From NCBI GenBank assembly GCA_034359265.1, contig CP136896.1:34834001-34898000 (forward strand): a stretch of DNA of 64,000 bases, written 5' to 3'. Position 1 is the first letter of the stretch, and the number at the start of each line of letters is the position of its first letter. This document shows, piece by piece, positions 1 to 10,880 of the stretch. The position numbers were made by a program, and so were the translations under genes. The notes beneath the pieces were generated by a model. The model saw nothing but the letters and a program-made list of their open reading frames with translations, was not told the origin of the DNA and did no database searches. The stretch comes from Canna indica. Its lineage: Eukaryota; Streptophyta; Magnoliopsida; Zingiberales; Cannaceae.

Positions 1-20
1 TGTGCATTAGTCTGTCGAGA

Positions 21-1312
21 ATAACTCGATTAACAACTTCTCCCATCACAGTGAATGTTCTGGAGTCGCTCGGTACTCAGATTACTGGGTGTTTCGAGCC
101 GATACCCCGAAGTTCAATCAGTCGGCCTCGTTCAAAATCAATTCGAAAAATCGTGCAATTCTTTGCATTAGTCTGTCAAAAATAACTCGATTAACAACTT
201 CTCCCATCACAGTGAATGTTCTGGAGTCGCTCGGGACTCAGATTATAGGGCGTTTCGAGCGGATACCCCGAAGTTTAATCAGTCGGCATCGTTCAAGATC
301 TATTCGAAAAATCATGCAATTCTTTGCATTAGTCTGTCAAAAATAACTCGATTAACAACTTCTCCCATCATAGTGAATGTTCTGGAGTCGCTCGGGACTC
401 AGATTACAGGGCGTTTCGAGCCGATACCCCGAAGTTCAATCAGTTGGCTTTGTTCAAGATTCTATTCGAAAAATCGTGCAATTCTGTGCATTAGTCTGTC
501 AAAAATTACTCGATTAACAACTTCTCCCATCGCAGTGAATGTTCTGGAGTCGCTCGGGACTCAGATTACAGGGCGTTTCGAGCGGATACCCCGAAGTTTA
601 ATCAGTCGGCATCGTTCAAGATCTATTCGAAAAATCATGCAATTCTTTGCATTAGTCTGTCAATAATAACTCAATTAACAACTTCTCCCATCATAGTTAA
701 TGTTCTGGAGTCGCTCGGGACTCAGATTACAGGGCGTTTCGAGCCGATACCCCGAAGTTCAATCAGTTGGCTTCGTTCAAGATTCTATTCGAAAAATCGT
801 GCAATTCTGTGCATTAGTCTGTCAAAAATAACTCGATTAACAACTTCTCCCATCGCAGTGAATGTTCTGGAGTCGCTCGGGACTCTGATTACAGGGCGTT
901 TCGAGCCGATACCCCGAAGTTCAATCAGTCTGCTTCGTTCAAGATTCGATTCGAAAAATAGTGCAATTCTGTGCATTAGTCTGTCAAGAATAACTCGATT
1001 AACAACTTCTCCCATCGCAGTGAATGTTCTGGAGTCGCTCGGTACTCAGATTACTGGGCTTTTCGAGCCAATACCCCGAAGTTCAATCAGTCGGCCTCGT
1101 TCAAAATCAATTTGAAAAATCGTGCAATTCTTTGCATTAGTCTGTCAAAAATAACTCGATTAACAACTTCTCCCATCACAGTGAATGTTCTGGAGTCGCT
1201 CGGGACTCAGATTACAGGGCGTTTCGAGCCGATACCCCGAAGTTCAATCAGTCTGCTTCGTTCAAGATTCTATTCGAAAAATAGAGCAATTCTGTGCATT
1301 AGTCTGTCGAGA
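21..1312. repeat. Higher-order repeat, 8-mer of 1292 bp, copy 1
   Basis: Monomer order A-B-C-B-D-E-F-G, with starts at 21, 182, 343, 505, 666, 828, 990 and 1151. The same order with the same subtype marks recurs exactly 1292 bp later. This copy has a few private changes: CATAGTGAATG in C, GTCAATAATAAC at the end of the second B, and GGGCTTTTC with GAGCCAATAC in F. Confidence 0.92.
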
Positions 1313-1473
1313 ATAACTCGATTAACAACTTCTCCCATCACAGTGAATGTTCTGGAGTCGCTCGGTACTCAGATTACTGGGTGTTTCGAGCCGATACCCC
1401 GAAGTTCAATCAGTCGGCCTCGTTCAAAATCAATTCGAAAAATCGTGCAATTCTTTGCATTAGTCTGTCAAAA
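1313..1473 (+). repeat. Reference 161-bp monomer (subtype A)
   Basis: A complete 161-bp unit given as a guide to the array. In order it holds an AT-rich start (ATAACTCGATTAACAAC), CTTCTCCCATC, a short imperfect dyad around GGAGTC, GTTTCGAG, GATACCCCGAAG, TCAATCAG, a variable stretch (here CGGCCTCG), an A-rich stretch with AATTCGAAAAA, and GCATTAGTCTGTCAAAA. I count 71 G or C in 161 bases and 11 CpG. Subtype marks are GGTACTC, GGGTGTTT and CGGCCTC. In this frame the unit ends with TAA, so it cannot be read through to the next monomer. Confidence 0.95.
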
Positions 1474-1605
1474 ATAACTCGATTAACAACTTCTCCCATC
1501 ACAGTGAATGTTCTGGAGTCGCTCGGGACTCAGATTATAGGGCGTTTCGAGCGGATACCCCGAAGTTTAATCAGTCGGCATCGTTCAAGATCTATTCGAA
1601 AAATC

Positions 1606-1621
1606 ATGCAATTCTTTGCAT
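1606..1621. repeat. Perfect 6-bp dyad ATGCAA/TTGCAT in B-class monomers
   Basis: ATGCAA (1606-1611) and TTGCAT (1616-1621) are exact reverse complements around TTCT. The dyad is perfect in monomers with CATGCAATTCTTTGCAT (subtypes B, J, K, P) and is weakened in those with CGTGCAATTCTGTGCAT (C, D) or AATTATGTGC (L, M). The whole segment is missing from the 120-bp truncated monomers. Confidence 0.6.
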
Positions 1622-1634
1622 TAGTCTGTCAAAA

Positions 1635-1796
1635 ATAACTCGATTAACAACTTCTCCCATCATAGTTAATGTTCTGGAGTCGCTCGGGACTCAGATTACA
1701 GGGCGTTTCGAGCCGATACCCCGAAGTTCAATCAGTTGGCTTTGTTCAAGATTCTATTCGAAAAATCGTGCAATTCTGTGCATTAGTCTGTCAAAA
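1635..1796 (+). repeat. Reference 162-bp monomer (subtype C)
   Basis: A complete 162-bp unit. It differs from the 161-bp class by the extra T in AAGATTCTA, and carries CATAGTTAATG, TTGGCTTT and AATTCTGTGC. Its length of exactly 54 codons means stacked 162-bp units share one reading frame, which produces the array's longest spurious open frames. Two A5 tracts (1761-1765 and 1793-1797) start 32 bp apart, close to three helical turns. Confidence 0.95.
1674..1694. repeat. Imperfect dyad in each monomer, GGAGTC region
   Basis: Arms CTGGAGTC (1674-1681) and GACTCAG (1688-1694) pair except for one unpaired G, around a 6-base loop. It sits at about positions 40-60 of the monomer. Subtypes with GGTACTC (A, F, I, J, K, L) change the right arm, E and Q change it to GACTCTG, and K also loses a T in the left arm, so the dyad is not maintained across all monomers. 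A binding or structural role is not shown. Confidence 0.6.
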
Positions 1797-2604
1797 ATTA
1801 CTCGATTAACAACTTCTCCCATCGCAGTGAATGTTCTGGAGTCGCTCGGGACTCAGATTACAGGGCGTTTCGAGCGGATACCCCGAAGTTTAATCAGTCG
1901 GCATCGTTCAAGATCTATTCGAAAAATCATGCAATTCTTTGCATTTGTCTGTCAAAAATAACTCAATTAACAACTTCTCCCATCATAGTTAATGTTCTGG
2001 AGTCGCTCGGGACTCAGATTACAGGGCGTTTCGAGCCGATACCCCGAAGTTCAATCAGTTGGCTTCGTTCAAGATTCTATTCGAAAAATCGTGCAATTCT
2101 GTGCATTAGTCTGTCAAAAATAACTCGATTAACAACTTCTCCCATCGCAGTGAATGTTCTGGAGTCGCTCGGGACTCTGATTACAGGGCGTTTCGAGCCG
2201 ATACCCCGAAGTTCAATCAGTCTGCTTCGTTCAAGATTCGATTCGAAAAATAGTGCAATTCTGTGCATTAGTCTGTCAAGAATAACTCGATTAACAACTT
2301 CTCCCATCGCAGTGAATGTTCTGGAGTCGCTCGGTACTCAGATTACTGGGCGTTTCGAGCCGATACCCCGAAGTTCAATCAGTCGGCCTCGTTCAAAATC
2401 AATTTGAAAAATCGTGCAATTCTTTGCATTAGTCTGTCAAAAATAACTCGATTAACAACTTCTCCCATCACAGTGAATGTTCTGGAGTCGCTCGGGACTC
2501 AGATTACAGGGCGTTTCGAGCCGATACCCCGAAGTTCAATCAGTCTGCTTCGTTCAAGATTCTATTCGAAAAATAGAGCAATTCTGTGCATTAGTCTGTC
2601 GAGA

Positions 2605-2724
2605 ATAACTCGATTAACAACTTCTCCCATCACAGTGAATGTTCTGGAGTCGCTCGGTACTCAGATTACTGGGTGTTTCGAGCCGATACCCCGAAGTTCA
2701 ATCAGTCGGCCTCGTTCAAAATCA
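2605..2724. repeat. Truncated 120-bp monomer (At), copy 1
   Basis: An A monomer that stops inside AAAATCAATT and runs straight into ACTCGATTAAC of the next unit, losing 41 bp, including the ATGCAA/TTGCAT region and one A5 tract. AATT is present at both original edges (TCAATTCG and AAAATTACTC), so the join has short homology. It is followed by a B monomer ending in the unusual TTAGTGTGTC. Confidence 0.93.
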
Positions 2725-4663
2725 ATTACTCGATTAACAACTTCTCCCATCGCAGTGAATGTTCTGGAGTCGCTCGGGACTCAGATTACAGGGCGTTTCG
2801 AGCGGATACCCCGAAGTTTAATCAGTCGGCATCGTTCAAGATCTATTCGAAAAATCATGCAATTCTTTGCATTAGTGTGTCAAAAATAACTCGATTAACA
2901 ACTTCTCCCATCATAGTTAATGTTCTGGAGTCGCTCGGGACTCAGATTACAGGACATTTCGAGCCGATACCCCGAAGTTCAATCAGTTGGCTTTGTTCAA
3001 GATTCTATTCGAAAAATCGTGCAATTCTGTGCATTAGTCTGTCAAAAATAACTCGATTAACAACTTCTCCCATCGCAGTGAATGTTTTGGAGTCGCTCGG
3101 GACTCTGATTACTGGGCGTTTCGAGCCGATACCCCGAAGTTCAATCAGTCTGCTTCGTTCAAGATTCGATTCGAAAAATAGTGCAATTCTGTGCATTAGT
3201 CTGTCAAGAATAACTCGATTAACAACTTCTCCCATCGCAGTGAATGTTCTGGAGTCGCTCGGTACTCAGATTACTGGGCGTTTCGAGCCGATACCCCGAA
3301 GTTCAATCAGTCGGCCTCGTTCAAAATCAATTCGAAAAATCGTGCAATTCTTTGCATTAGTCTGTCAAAAATAACTCGATTAACAACTTCTCCCATCACA
3401 GTGAATGTTCTGGAGTCGCTCGGGACTCAGATTACAGGGCGTTTCGAGCCGATACCCCGAAGTTCAATCAGTTGGCTTCGTTCAAGATTCTATTCAAAAA
3501 ATCATGCAATTCTGTGCATTAGTCTGTCAAAAATAACTCGATTAACAACTTCTCCCATCGCAGTGAATGTTCTGGAGTCGCTCGGGACTCTGATTACAGG
3601 GCGTTTCGAGCCGATACCCCGAAGTTCAATCAGTCTGCTTCATTCAAGATTCGATTTGAAAAATAGTGCAATTCTGTGCATTAGTCTGTCAAGAATAACT
3701 CGATTAACAACTTCTCCCATCGCAGTGAATGTTCTGGAGTCGCTCGGTACTCAGATTACTGGGCGTTTCGAGCCGATACCCCGAAGTTCAATCAGTCGGC
3801 CTCGTTCAAAATCAATTTGAAAAATCGTGCAATTCTTTGCATTAGTCTGTCAAAAATAACTCGATTAACAACTTCTCCCATCACAGTGAATGTTCCGGAG
3901 TCGCTCGGGACTCAGATTACAGGGCGTTTCGAGCCGATACCCCGAAGTTCAATCAGTTGGCTTTGTTCAAGATTCTATTCGAAAAATCGTGCAATTCTGT
4001 GCATTAGTCTGTCAAAAATTACTCGATTAACAACTTCTCCCATCGCAGTGAATGTTCTGGAGTCGCTCGGGACTCAGATTACAGGGCGTTTCGAGCGGAT
4101 ACCCCGAAGTTTAATCAGTCGGCATCGTTCAAGATCTATTCGAAAAATCATGCAATTCTTTGCATTAGTCTGTCAAAAATAACTCGATTAACAACTTCTC
4201 CCATCATAGTTAATGTTCTGGAGTCGCTCGGGACTCAGATTACAGGGCGTTTCGAGCCGATACCCCGAAGTTCAATCAGTTGGCTTTGTTCAAGATTCTA
4301 TTCGAAAAATCGTGCAATTCTGTGCATTAGTCTGTCAAAAATTACTCGATTAACAACTTCTCCCATCGCAGTGAATGTTCTGGAGTCGCTCGGGACTCAG
4401 ATTACAGGGCGTTTCGAGCGGATACCCCGAAGTTTAATCAGTCGGCATCGTTCAAGATCTATTCGAAAAATCATGCAATTCTTTGCATTTGTCTGTCAAA
4501 AATAACTCAATTAACAACTTCTCCCATCATAGTTAATGTTCTGGAGTCGCTCGGGACTCAGATTACAGGGCGTTTCGAGCCGATACCCCGAAGTTCAATC
4601 AGTTGGCTTCGTTCAAGATTCTATTCGAAAAATCGTGCAATTCTGTGCATTAGTCTGTCAAAA

Positions 4664-4824
4664 ATAACTCGATTAACAACTTCTCCCATCGCAGTGAATG
4701 TTCTGGAGTCGCTCGGGACTCTGATTTCAGGTCGTTTCGACCCGATACCCCGACTTCAATCAGTCGGCTTCGTTCAAGATTCTATTCCAAAAAGCGTGCA
4801 ATTCTTTGCATTAGTTTGTCATAA
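4664..4824. repeat. Strongly diverged monomer X
   Basis: The first half is normal and E-like (CATCGCAGTG, GGGACTCTG). From 4727 the sequence departs from every other monomer: GATTTCAGGTCG, TTCGACCCG, CCCCGACTTC (one base lost), TTCCAAAAAGCG, TTAGTTTGTC and ATAACTAACTGG. That is about ten changes within roughly 105 bp, ending at about 4832 just inside the next monomer. It occurs once in the window; the equivalent site in the neighbouring unit (7207) is an ordinary E. Confidence 0.9.
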
Positions 4825-5147
4825 CTAACTGGATTAACAACTTCTCCCATCACAGTGAATGTTCTGGAGTCGCTCGGTACTCAGATTACTGGGTGTTTCG
4901 AGCCGATACCCCGAAGTTCAATCAGTCGGCCTCGTTCAAAATCAATTTGAAAAATCGTGCAATTCTTTGCATTAGTCTGTCAAAAATAACTCGATTAACA
5001 ACTTCTCCCATCACAGTGAATGTTCTGGAGTCGCTCGGGACTCAGATTACAGGGCGTTTCGAGCCGATACCCCGAAGTTCAATCAGTCTGCTTCGTTCAA
5101 GATTCTATTCGAAAAATAGAGCAATTCTGTGCATTAGTCTGTCGAGA

Positions 5148-5267
5148 ATAACTCGATTAACAACTTCTCCCATCACAGTGAATGTTCTGGAGTCGCTCGG
5201 TACTCAGATTACTGGGTGTTTCGAGCCGATACCCCGAAGTTCAATCAGTCGGCCTCGTTCAAAATCA
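5148..5267. repeat. Truncated 120-bp monomer (At), copy 2
   Basis: Same 41-bp loss, same join at AATT and same following B with TTAGTGTGTC as at 2605, exactly 2543 bp downstream. The shared break shows one deletion that was then amplified. Confidence 0.93.
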
Positions 5268-7691
5268 ATTACTCGATTAACAACTTCTCCCATCGCAGTG
5301 AATGTTCTGGAGTCGCTCGGGACTCAGATTACAGGGCGTTTCGAGCGGATACCCCGAAGTTTAATCAGTCGGCATCGTTCAAGATCTATTCGAAAAATCA
5401 TGCAATTCTTTGCATTAGTGTGTCAAAAATAACTCGATTAACAACTTCTCCCATCATAGTTAATGTTCTGGAGTCGCTCGGGACTCAGATTACAGGACAT
5501 TTCGAGCCGATACCCCGAAGTTCAATCAGTTGGCTTTGTTCAAGATTCTATTCGAAAAATCGTGCAATTCTGTGCATTAGTCTGTCAAAAATAACTCGAT
5601 TAACAACTTCTCCCATCGCAGTGAATGTTTTGGAGTCGCTCGGGACTCTGATTACTGGGCGTTTCGAGCCGATACCCCGAAGTTCAATCAGTCTGCTTCG
5701 TTCAAGATTCGATTCGAAAAATAGTGCAATTCTGTGCATTAGTCTGTCAAGAATAACTCGATTAACAACTTCTCCCATCGCAGTGAATGTTCTGGAGTCG
5801 CTCGGTACTCAGATTACTGGGCGTTTCGAGCCGATACCCCGAAGTTCAATCAGTCGGCCTCGTTCAAAATCAATTCGAAAAATCGTGCAATTCTTTGCAT
5901 TAGTCTGTCAAAAATAACTCGATTAACAACTTCTCCCATCACAGTGAATGTTCTGGAGTCGCTCGGGACTCAGATTACAGGGCGTTTCGAGCCGATACCC
6001 CGAAGTTCAATCAGTTGGCTTCGTTCAAGATTCTATTCAAAAAATCATGCAATTCTGTGCATTAGTCTGTCAAAAATAACTCGATTAACAACTTCTCCCA
6101 TCGCAGTGAATGTTCTGGAGTCGCTCGGGACTCTGATTACAGGGCGTTTCGAGCCGATACCCCGAAGTTCAATCAGTCTGCTTCATTCAAGATTCGATTT
6201 GAAAAATAGTGCAATTCTGTGCATTAGTCTGTCAAGAATAACTCGATTAACAACTTCTCCCATCGCAGTGAATGTTCTGGAGTCGCTCGGTACTCAGATT
6301 ACTGGGCGTTTCGAGCCGATACCCCGAAGTTCAATCAGTCGGCCTCGTTCAAAATCAATTTGAAAAATCGTGCAATTCTTTGCATTAGTCTGTCAAAAAT
6401 AACTCGATTAACAACTTCTCCCATCACAGTGAATGTTCTGGAGTCGCTCGGGACTCAGATTACAGGGCGTTTCGAGCCGATACCCCGAAGTTCAATCAGT
6501 TGGCTTTGTTCAAGATTCTATTCGAAAAATCGTGCAATTCTGTGCATTAGTCTGTCAAAAATTACTCGATTAACAACTTCTCCCATCGCAGTGAATGTTC
6601 TGGAGTCGCTCGGGACTCAGATTACAGGGCGTTTCGAGCGGATACCCCGAAGTTTAATCAGTCGGCATCGTTCAAGATCTATTCGAAAAATCATGCAATT
6701 CTTTGCATTAGTCTGTCAAAAATAACTCGATTAACAACTTCTCCCATCATAGTTAATGTTCTGGAGTCGCTCGGGACTCAGATTACAGGGCGTTTCGAGC
6801 CGATACCCCGAAGTTCAATCAGTTGGCTTTGTTCAAGATTCTATTCGAAAAATCGTGCAATTCTGTGCATTAGTCTGTCAAAAATTACTCGATTAACAAC
6901 TTCTCCCATCGCAGTGAATGTTCTGGAGTCGCTCGGGACTCAGATTACAGGGCGTTTCGAGCGGATACCCCGAAGTTTAATCAGTCGGCATCGTTCAAGA
7001 TCTATTCGAAAAATCATGCAATTCTTTGCATTTGTCTGTCAAAAATAACTCAATTAACAACTTCTCCCATCATAGTTAATGTTCTGGAGTCGCTCGGGAC
7101 TCAGATTACAGGGCGTTTCGAGCCGATACCCCGAAGTTCAATCAGTTGGCTTCGTTCAAGATTCTATTCGAAAAATCGTGCAATTCTGTGCATTAGTCTG
7201 TCAAAAATAACTCGATTAACAACTTCTCCCATCGCAGTGAATGTTCTGGAGTCGCTCGGGACTCTGATTACAGGGCGTTTCGAGCCGATACCCCGAAGTT
7301 CAATCAGTCTGCTTCGTTCAAGATTCGATTCGAAAAATAGTGCAATTCTGTGCATTAGTCTGTCAAGAATAACTCGATTAACAACTTCTCCCATCGCAGT
7401 GAATGTTCTGGAGTCGCTCGGTACTCAGATTACTGGGCGTTTCGAGCCGATACCCCGAAGTTCAATCAGTCGGCCTCGTTCAAAATCAATTTGAAAAATC
7501 GTGCAATTCTTTGCATTACTCTGTCAAAAATAACTCGATTAACAACTTCTCCCATCACAGTGAATGTTCTGGAGTCGCTCGGGACTCAGATTACAGGGCG
7601 TTTCGAGCCGATACCCCGAAGTTCAATCAGTCTGCTTCGTTCAAGATTCTATTCGAAAAATAGAGCAATTCTGTGCATTAGTCTGTCGAGA
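5148..7691. repeat. Higher-order repeat, 16-mer of 2544 bp, copy 2
   Basis: Order At-B-C2-E-F-H-E-F-C-B-C-B-D-E-F-G. Lengths sum to 2544 bp (one 120-bp unit, six of 161 bp, nine of 162 bp). It is the cleanest complete copy and serves as the type unit for region I. Confidence 0.92.
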
Positions 7692-7811
7692 ATAACTCGA
7701 TTAACAACTTCTCCCATCACAGTGAATGTTCTGGAGTCGCTCGGTACTCAGATTACTGGGTGTTTCGAGCCGATACCCCGAAGTTCAATCAGTCGGCCTC
7801 GTTCAAAATCA
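7692..7811. repeat. Truncated 120-bp monomer (At), copy 3
   Basis: Same 120-bp unit and join as at 2605 and 5148, 2544 bp after copy 2. Confidence 0.93.
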
Positions 7812-8942
7812 ATTACTCGATTAACAACTTCTCCCATCGCAGTGAATGTTCTGGAGTCGCTCGGGACTCAGATTACAGGGCGTTTCGAGCGGATACCCCG
7901 AAGTTTAATCAGTCGGCATCGTTCAAGATCTATTCGAAAAATCATGCAATTCTTTGCATTAGTGTGTCAAAAATAACTCGATTAACAACTTCTCCCATCA
8001 TAGTTAATGTTCTGGAGTCGCTCGGGACTCAGATTACAGGACATTTCGAGCCGATACCCCGAAGTTCAATCAGTTGGCTTTGTTCAAGATTCTATTCGAA
8101 AAATCGTGCAATTCTGTGCATTAGTCTGTCAAAAATAACTCGATTAACAACTTCTCCCATCGCAGTGAATGTTTTGGAGTCGCTCGGGACTCTGATTACT
8201 GGGCGTTTCGAGCCGATACCCCGAAGTTCAATCAGTCTGCTTCGTTCAAGATTCGATTCGAAAAATAGTGCAATTCTGTGCATTAGTCTGTCAAGAATAA
8301 CTCGATTAACAACTTCTCCCATCGCAGTGAATGTTCTGGAGTCGCTCGGTACTCAGATTACTGGGCGTTTCGAGCCGATACCCCGAAGTTCAATCAGTCG
8401 GCCTCGTTCAAAATCAATTCGAAAAATCGTGCAATTCTTTGCATTAGTCTGTCAAAAATAACTCGATTAACAACTTCTCCCATCACAGTGAATGTTCTGG
8501 AGTCGCTCGGGACTCAGATTACAGGGCGTTTCGAGCCGATACCCCGAAGTTCAATCAGTTGGCTTCGTTCAAGATTCTATTCAAAAAATCATGCAATTCT
8601 GTGCATTAGTCTGTCAAAAATAACTCGATTAACAACTTCTCCCATCGCAGTGAATGTTCTGGAGTCGCTCGGGACTCTGATTACAGGGCGTTTCGAGCCG
8701 ATACCCCGAAGTTCAATCAGTCTGCTTCATTCAAGATTCGATTTGAAAAATAGTGCAATTCTGTGCATTAGTCTGTCAAGAATAACTCGATTAACAACTT
8801 CTCCCATCGGAGTGAATGTTCTGGAGTCGCTCGGTACTCAGATTACTGGGCGTTTCGAGCCGATACCCCGAAGTTCAATCAGTCGGCCTCGTTCAAAATC
8901 AATTTGAAAAATCGTGCAATTCTTTTTATTAGTCTGTCAAAA
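7692..8942. repeat. 16-mer, partial copy 3 (first 8 monomers, 1251 bp)
   Basis: At-B-C2-E-F-H-E-F, matching the first half of the 16-mer. It then switches to G-I-B-D rather than continuing with C-B-C-B. The last F has a private CATCGGAGTG. Confidence 0.88.
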
Positions 8943-9589
8943 ATAACTCGATTAACAACTTCTCCCATCACAGTGAATGTTCTGGAGTCGCTCGGGACTC
9001 AGATTACAGGGCGTTTCGAGCCGATACCCCGAAGTTCAATCAGTCTGCTTCGTTCAAGATTCTATTCGAAAAATAGAGCAATTCTGTGCATTAGTCTGTC
9101 GAGAATAACTCGATTAACAACTTCTCCCATCACAGTGAATGTTCTGGAGTCGCTCGGTACTCAGATTACAGGGCGTTTCGAGCCGATACCCCGAAGTTCA
9201 ATCAGTTGGCTTTGTTCAAGATTCTATTCGAAAAATCGTGCAATTCTGTGCATTAGTCTGTCAAAAATAACTCGATTAACAACTTCTCCCATCGCAGTGA
9301 ATGTTCTGGAGTCGCTCGGGACTCAGATTACAGGGCGTTTCGAGCGGATACCCCGAAGTTTAATCAGTCGGCATCGTTCAAGATCTATTCGAAAAATCAT
9401 GCAATTCTTTGCATTAGTCTGTCAAAAATAACTCGATTAACAACTTCTCCCATCATAGTTAATGTTCTGGAGTCGCTCGGGACTCAGATTACAGGGCGTT
9501 TCGAGCCGATACCCCGAAGTTCAATCAGTTGGCTTCGTTCAAGATTCTATTCGAAAAATCGTGCAATTCTGTGCATTAGTCTGTCAAAA
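8943..9589. repeat. G-I-B-D module (647 bp)
   Basis: A four-monomer bridge from the 16-mer to the J-A3 units. I (9105-9266) reads as a recombinant, with the start of an A monomer (CACAGTGAATG, GGTACTC) and the end of a C monomer (TTGGCTTT, CTGTGC). The same module recurs at 17951 and 25697, and most of it at 23274. Confidence 0.85.
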
Positions 9590-10880
9590 ATAACTCGATT
9601 AACAACTTCTCCCATCGCAGTGAATGTTCTGGAGTCGCTCGGTACTCAGATTACTGGGCGTTTCGAGCTGATACCCCGAAGTTCAATCAGTCGGCATCGT
9701 TCAAGATCTATTAGAAAAATCATGCAATTCTTTGCATTAGTCTGTCAAAAATAACTCGATTAACAACTTCTCACATCACAGTGAATGTTCTGGAGTCGCT
9801 CGGTACTCAGATTACTGGGTGTTTCGAGCCGATACCCCGAAGTTCAATCAGTCGGCCTCGTTCAAAATCAATTCGAAAAATCGTGCAATTCTTTGCATTA
9901 GTCTGTCAAAAATAACTCGATTAACAACTTCTCCCATCACAGTGAATGTTCTGGAGTCGCTCGGGACTCAGATTACAGGGCGTTTCGAGCGGATACCCCG
10001 AAGTTTAATCAGTCGGCATCGTTCAAGATCTATTCGAAAAATCATGCAATTCTTTGCATTAGTCTGTCAAAAATAACTCGATTAACAACTTCTCCCATCA
10101 TAGTTAATGTTCTGGAGTCGCTCGGGACTCAGATTACAGGGCGTTTCGAGCCGATACCCCGAAGTTCAATCAGTTGGCTTTGTTCAAGATTCTATTCGAA
10201 AAATCGTGCAATTCTGTGCATTAGTCTGTCAAAAATAACTCGATTAACAACTTCTCCCATCGCAGTGAATGTTCTGGAGTCGCTCGGGACTCAGATTACA
10301 GGGCGTTTCGAGCGGATACCCCGAAGTTTAATCAGTCGGCATCGTTCAAGATCTATTCAAAAAATCATGCAATTCTTTGCATTAGTCTGTCAAAAATAAC
10401 TCGATTAACAACTTGTCCCATCATAGTTAATGTTCTGGAGTCGCTCGGGACTCAGATTACAGGGCGTTTCGAGCCGATACCCCGAAGTTCAATCAGTTGG
10501 CTTCGTTCAAGATTCTATTCGAAAAATTGTGCAATTCTGTGCATTAGTCTGTCAAAAATAACTCGATTAACAACTTCTCCCATCGCAGTGAATGTTTTGG
10601 AGTCGCTCGGGACTCTGATTACTGGGCGTTTCGAGCCGATACCCCGAAGTTCAATCAGTCTGCTTCGTTCAAGATTCGATTCGAAAAATAGTGCAATTCT
10701 GTGCATTAGTCTGTCAAGAATAACTCGATTAACAACTTCTCCCATCGCAGTGAATGTTCTGGAGTCGCTCGGTACTCAGATTACTGGGCGTTTCGAGCCG
10801 ATACCCCGAAGTTCAATCAGTCGGCCTCGTTCAAAATCAATTCGAAAAATCGTGCAATTCTTTGCATTAGTCTGTCAAAA
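9590..10880. repeat. J-A3-B-C-B-D-E-F segment (1291 bp)
   Basis: First appearance of J (GAGCTGATAC, ATTAGAAAAA) and of A3 (TCACATC), the pair that opens nearly every unit further right. D here has ACTTGTCCC and AAATTGTGC. The same eight monomers with the same marks recur at 16175 (offset 6585) and 23921. Confidence 0.88.

Larger units (their letters stand above)
1313..2604. repeat. Higher-order repeat, 8-mer of 1292 bp, copy 2
   Basis: Repeats A-B-C-B-D-E-F-G at an offset of 1292 bp. The first B in both copies shares the mark GATTATAGGG, which supports descent from one template. It is followed by G then the first 120-bp truncated monomer, where the array changes to the 2.54-kb 16-mer. Confidence 0.92.
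2605..5147. repeat. Higher-order repeat, 16-mer of 2543 bp, copy 1
   Basis: Order At-B-C2-E-F-H-E-F-C-B-C-B-D-X-A-G. It matches the next unit except that the positions held there by E and F are here a strongly diverged monomer X (4664-4824) and an A monomer, which makes this copy 1 bp shorter. C2 carries GGACATTT and the first E carries GTTTTGGAGTC; both marks recur in the other copies. Confidence 0.9.

Noticed and set aside
760..800. CENP-B box
   Set aside because: CTTCGTTCAAGATTC in D, E and H monomers matches the first half of the box (YTTCGTT and the later A) but lacks the CGGG half. No subtype completes it, and the reverse strand has no match.
785..1015. 76-codon minus-strand frame recurring throughout region I and to 25 kb
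   Set aside because: It is the reverse-strand reading of two adjacent 162-bp monomers (D-E or C-E), with an internal 54-residue repeat. Its distribution is explained by the HORs.
1606..1621. Rho-independent terminator or small hairpin RNA
   Set aside because: The 6-bp ATGCAA/TTGCAT stem is AT-rich, has no following T-run, and is not kept in half of the subtypes.
8904..8940. TTTTTATTAG change in the G monomer near 8934 as a regulatory T-run
   Set aside because: It is a private change in one monomer with no surrounding gene; most simply a point-mutation cluster or read error.
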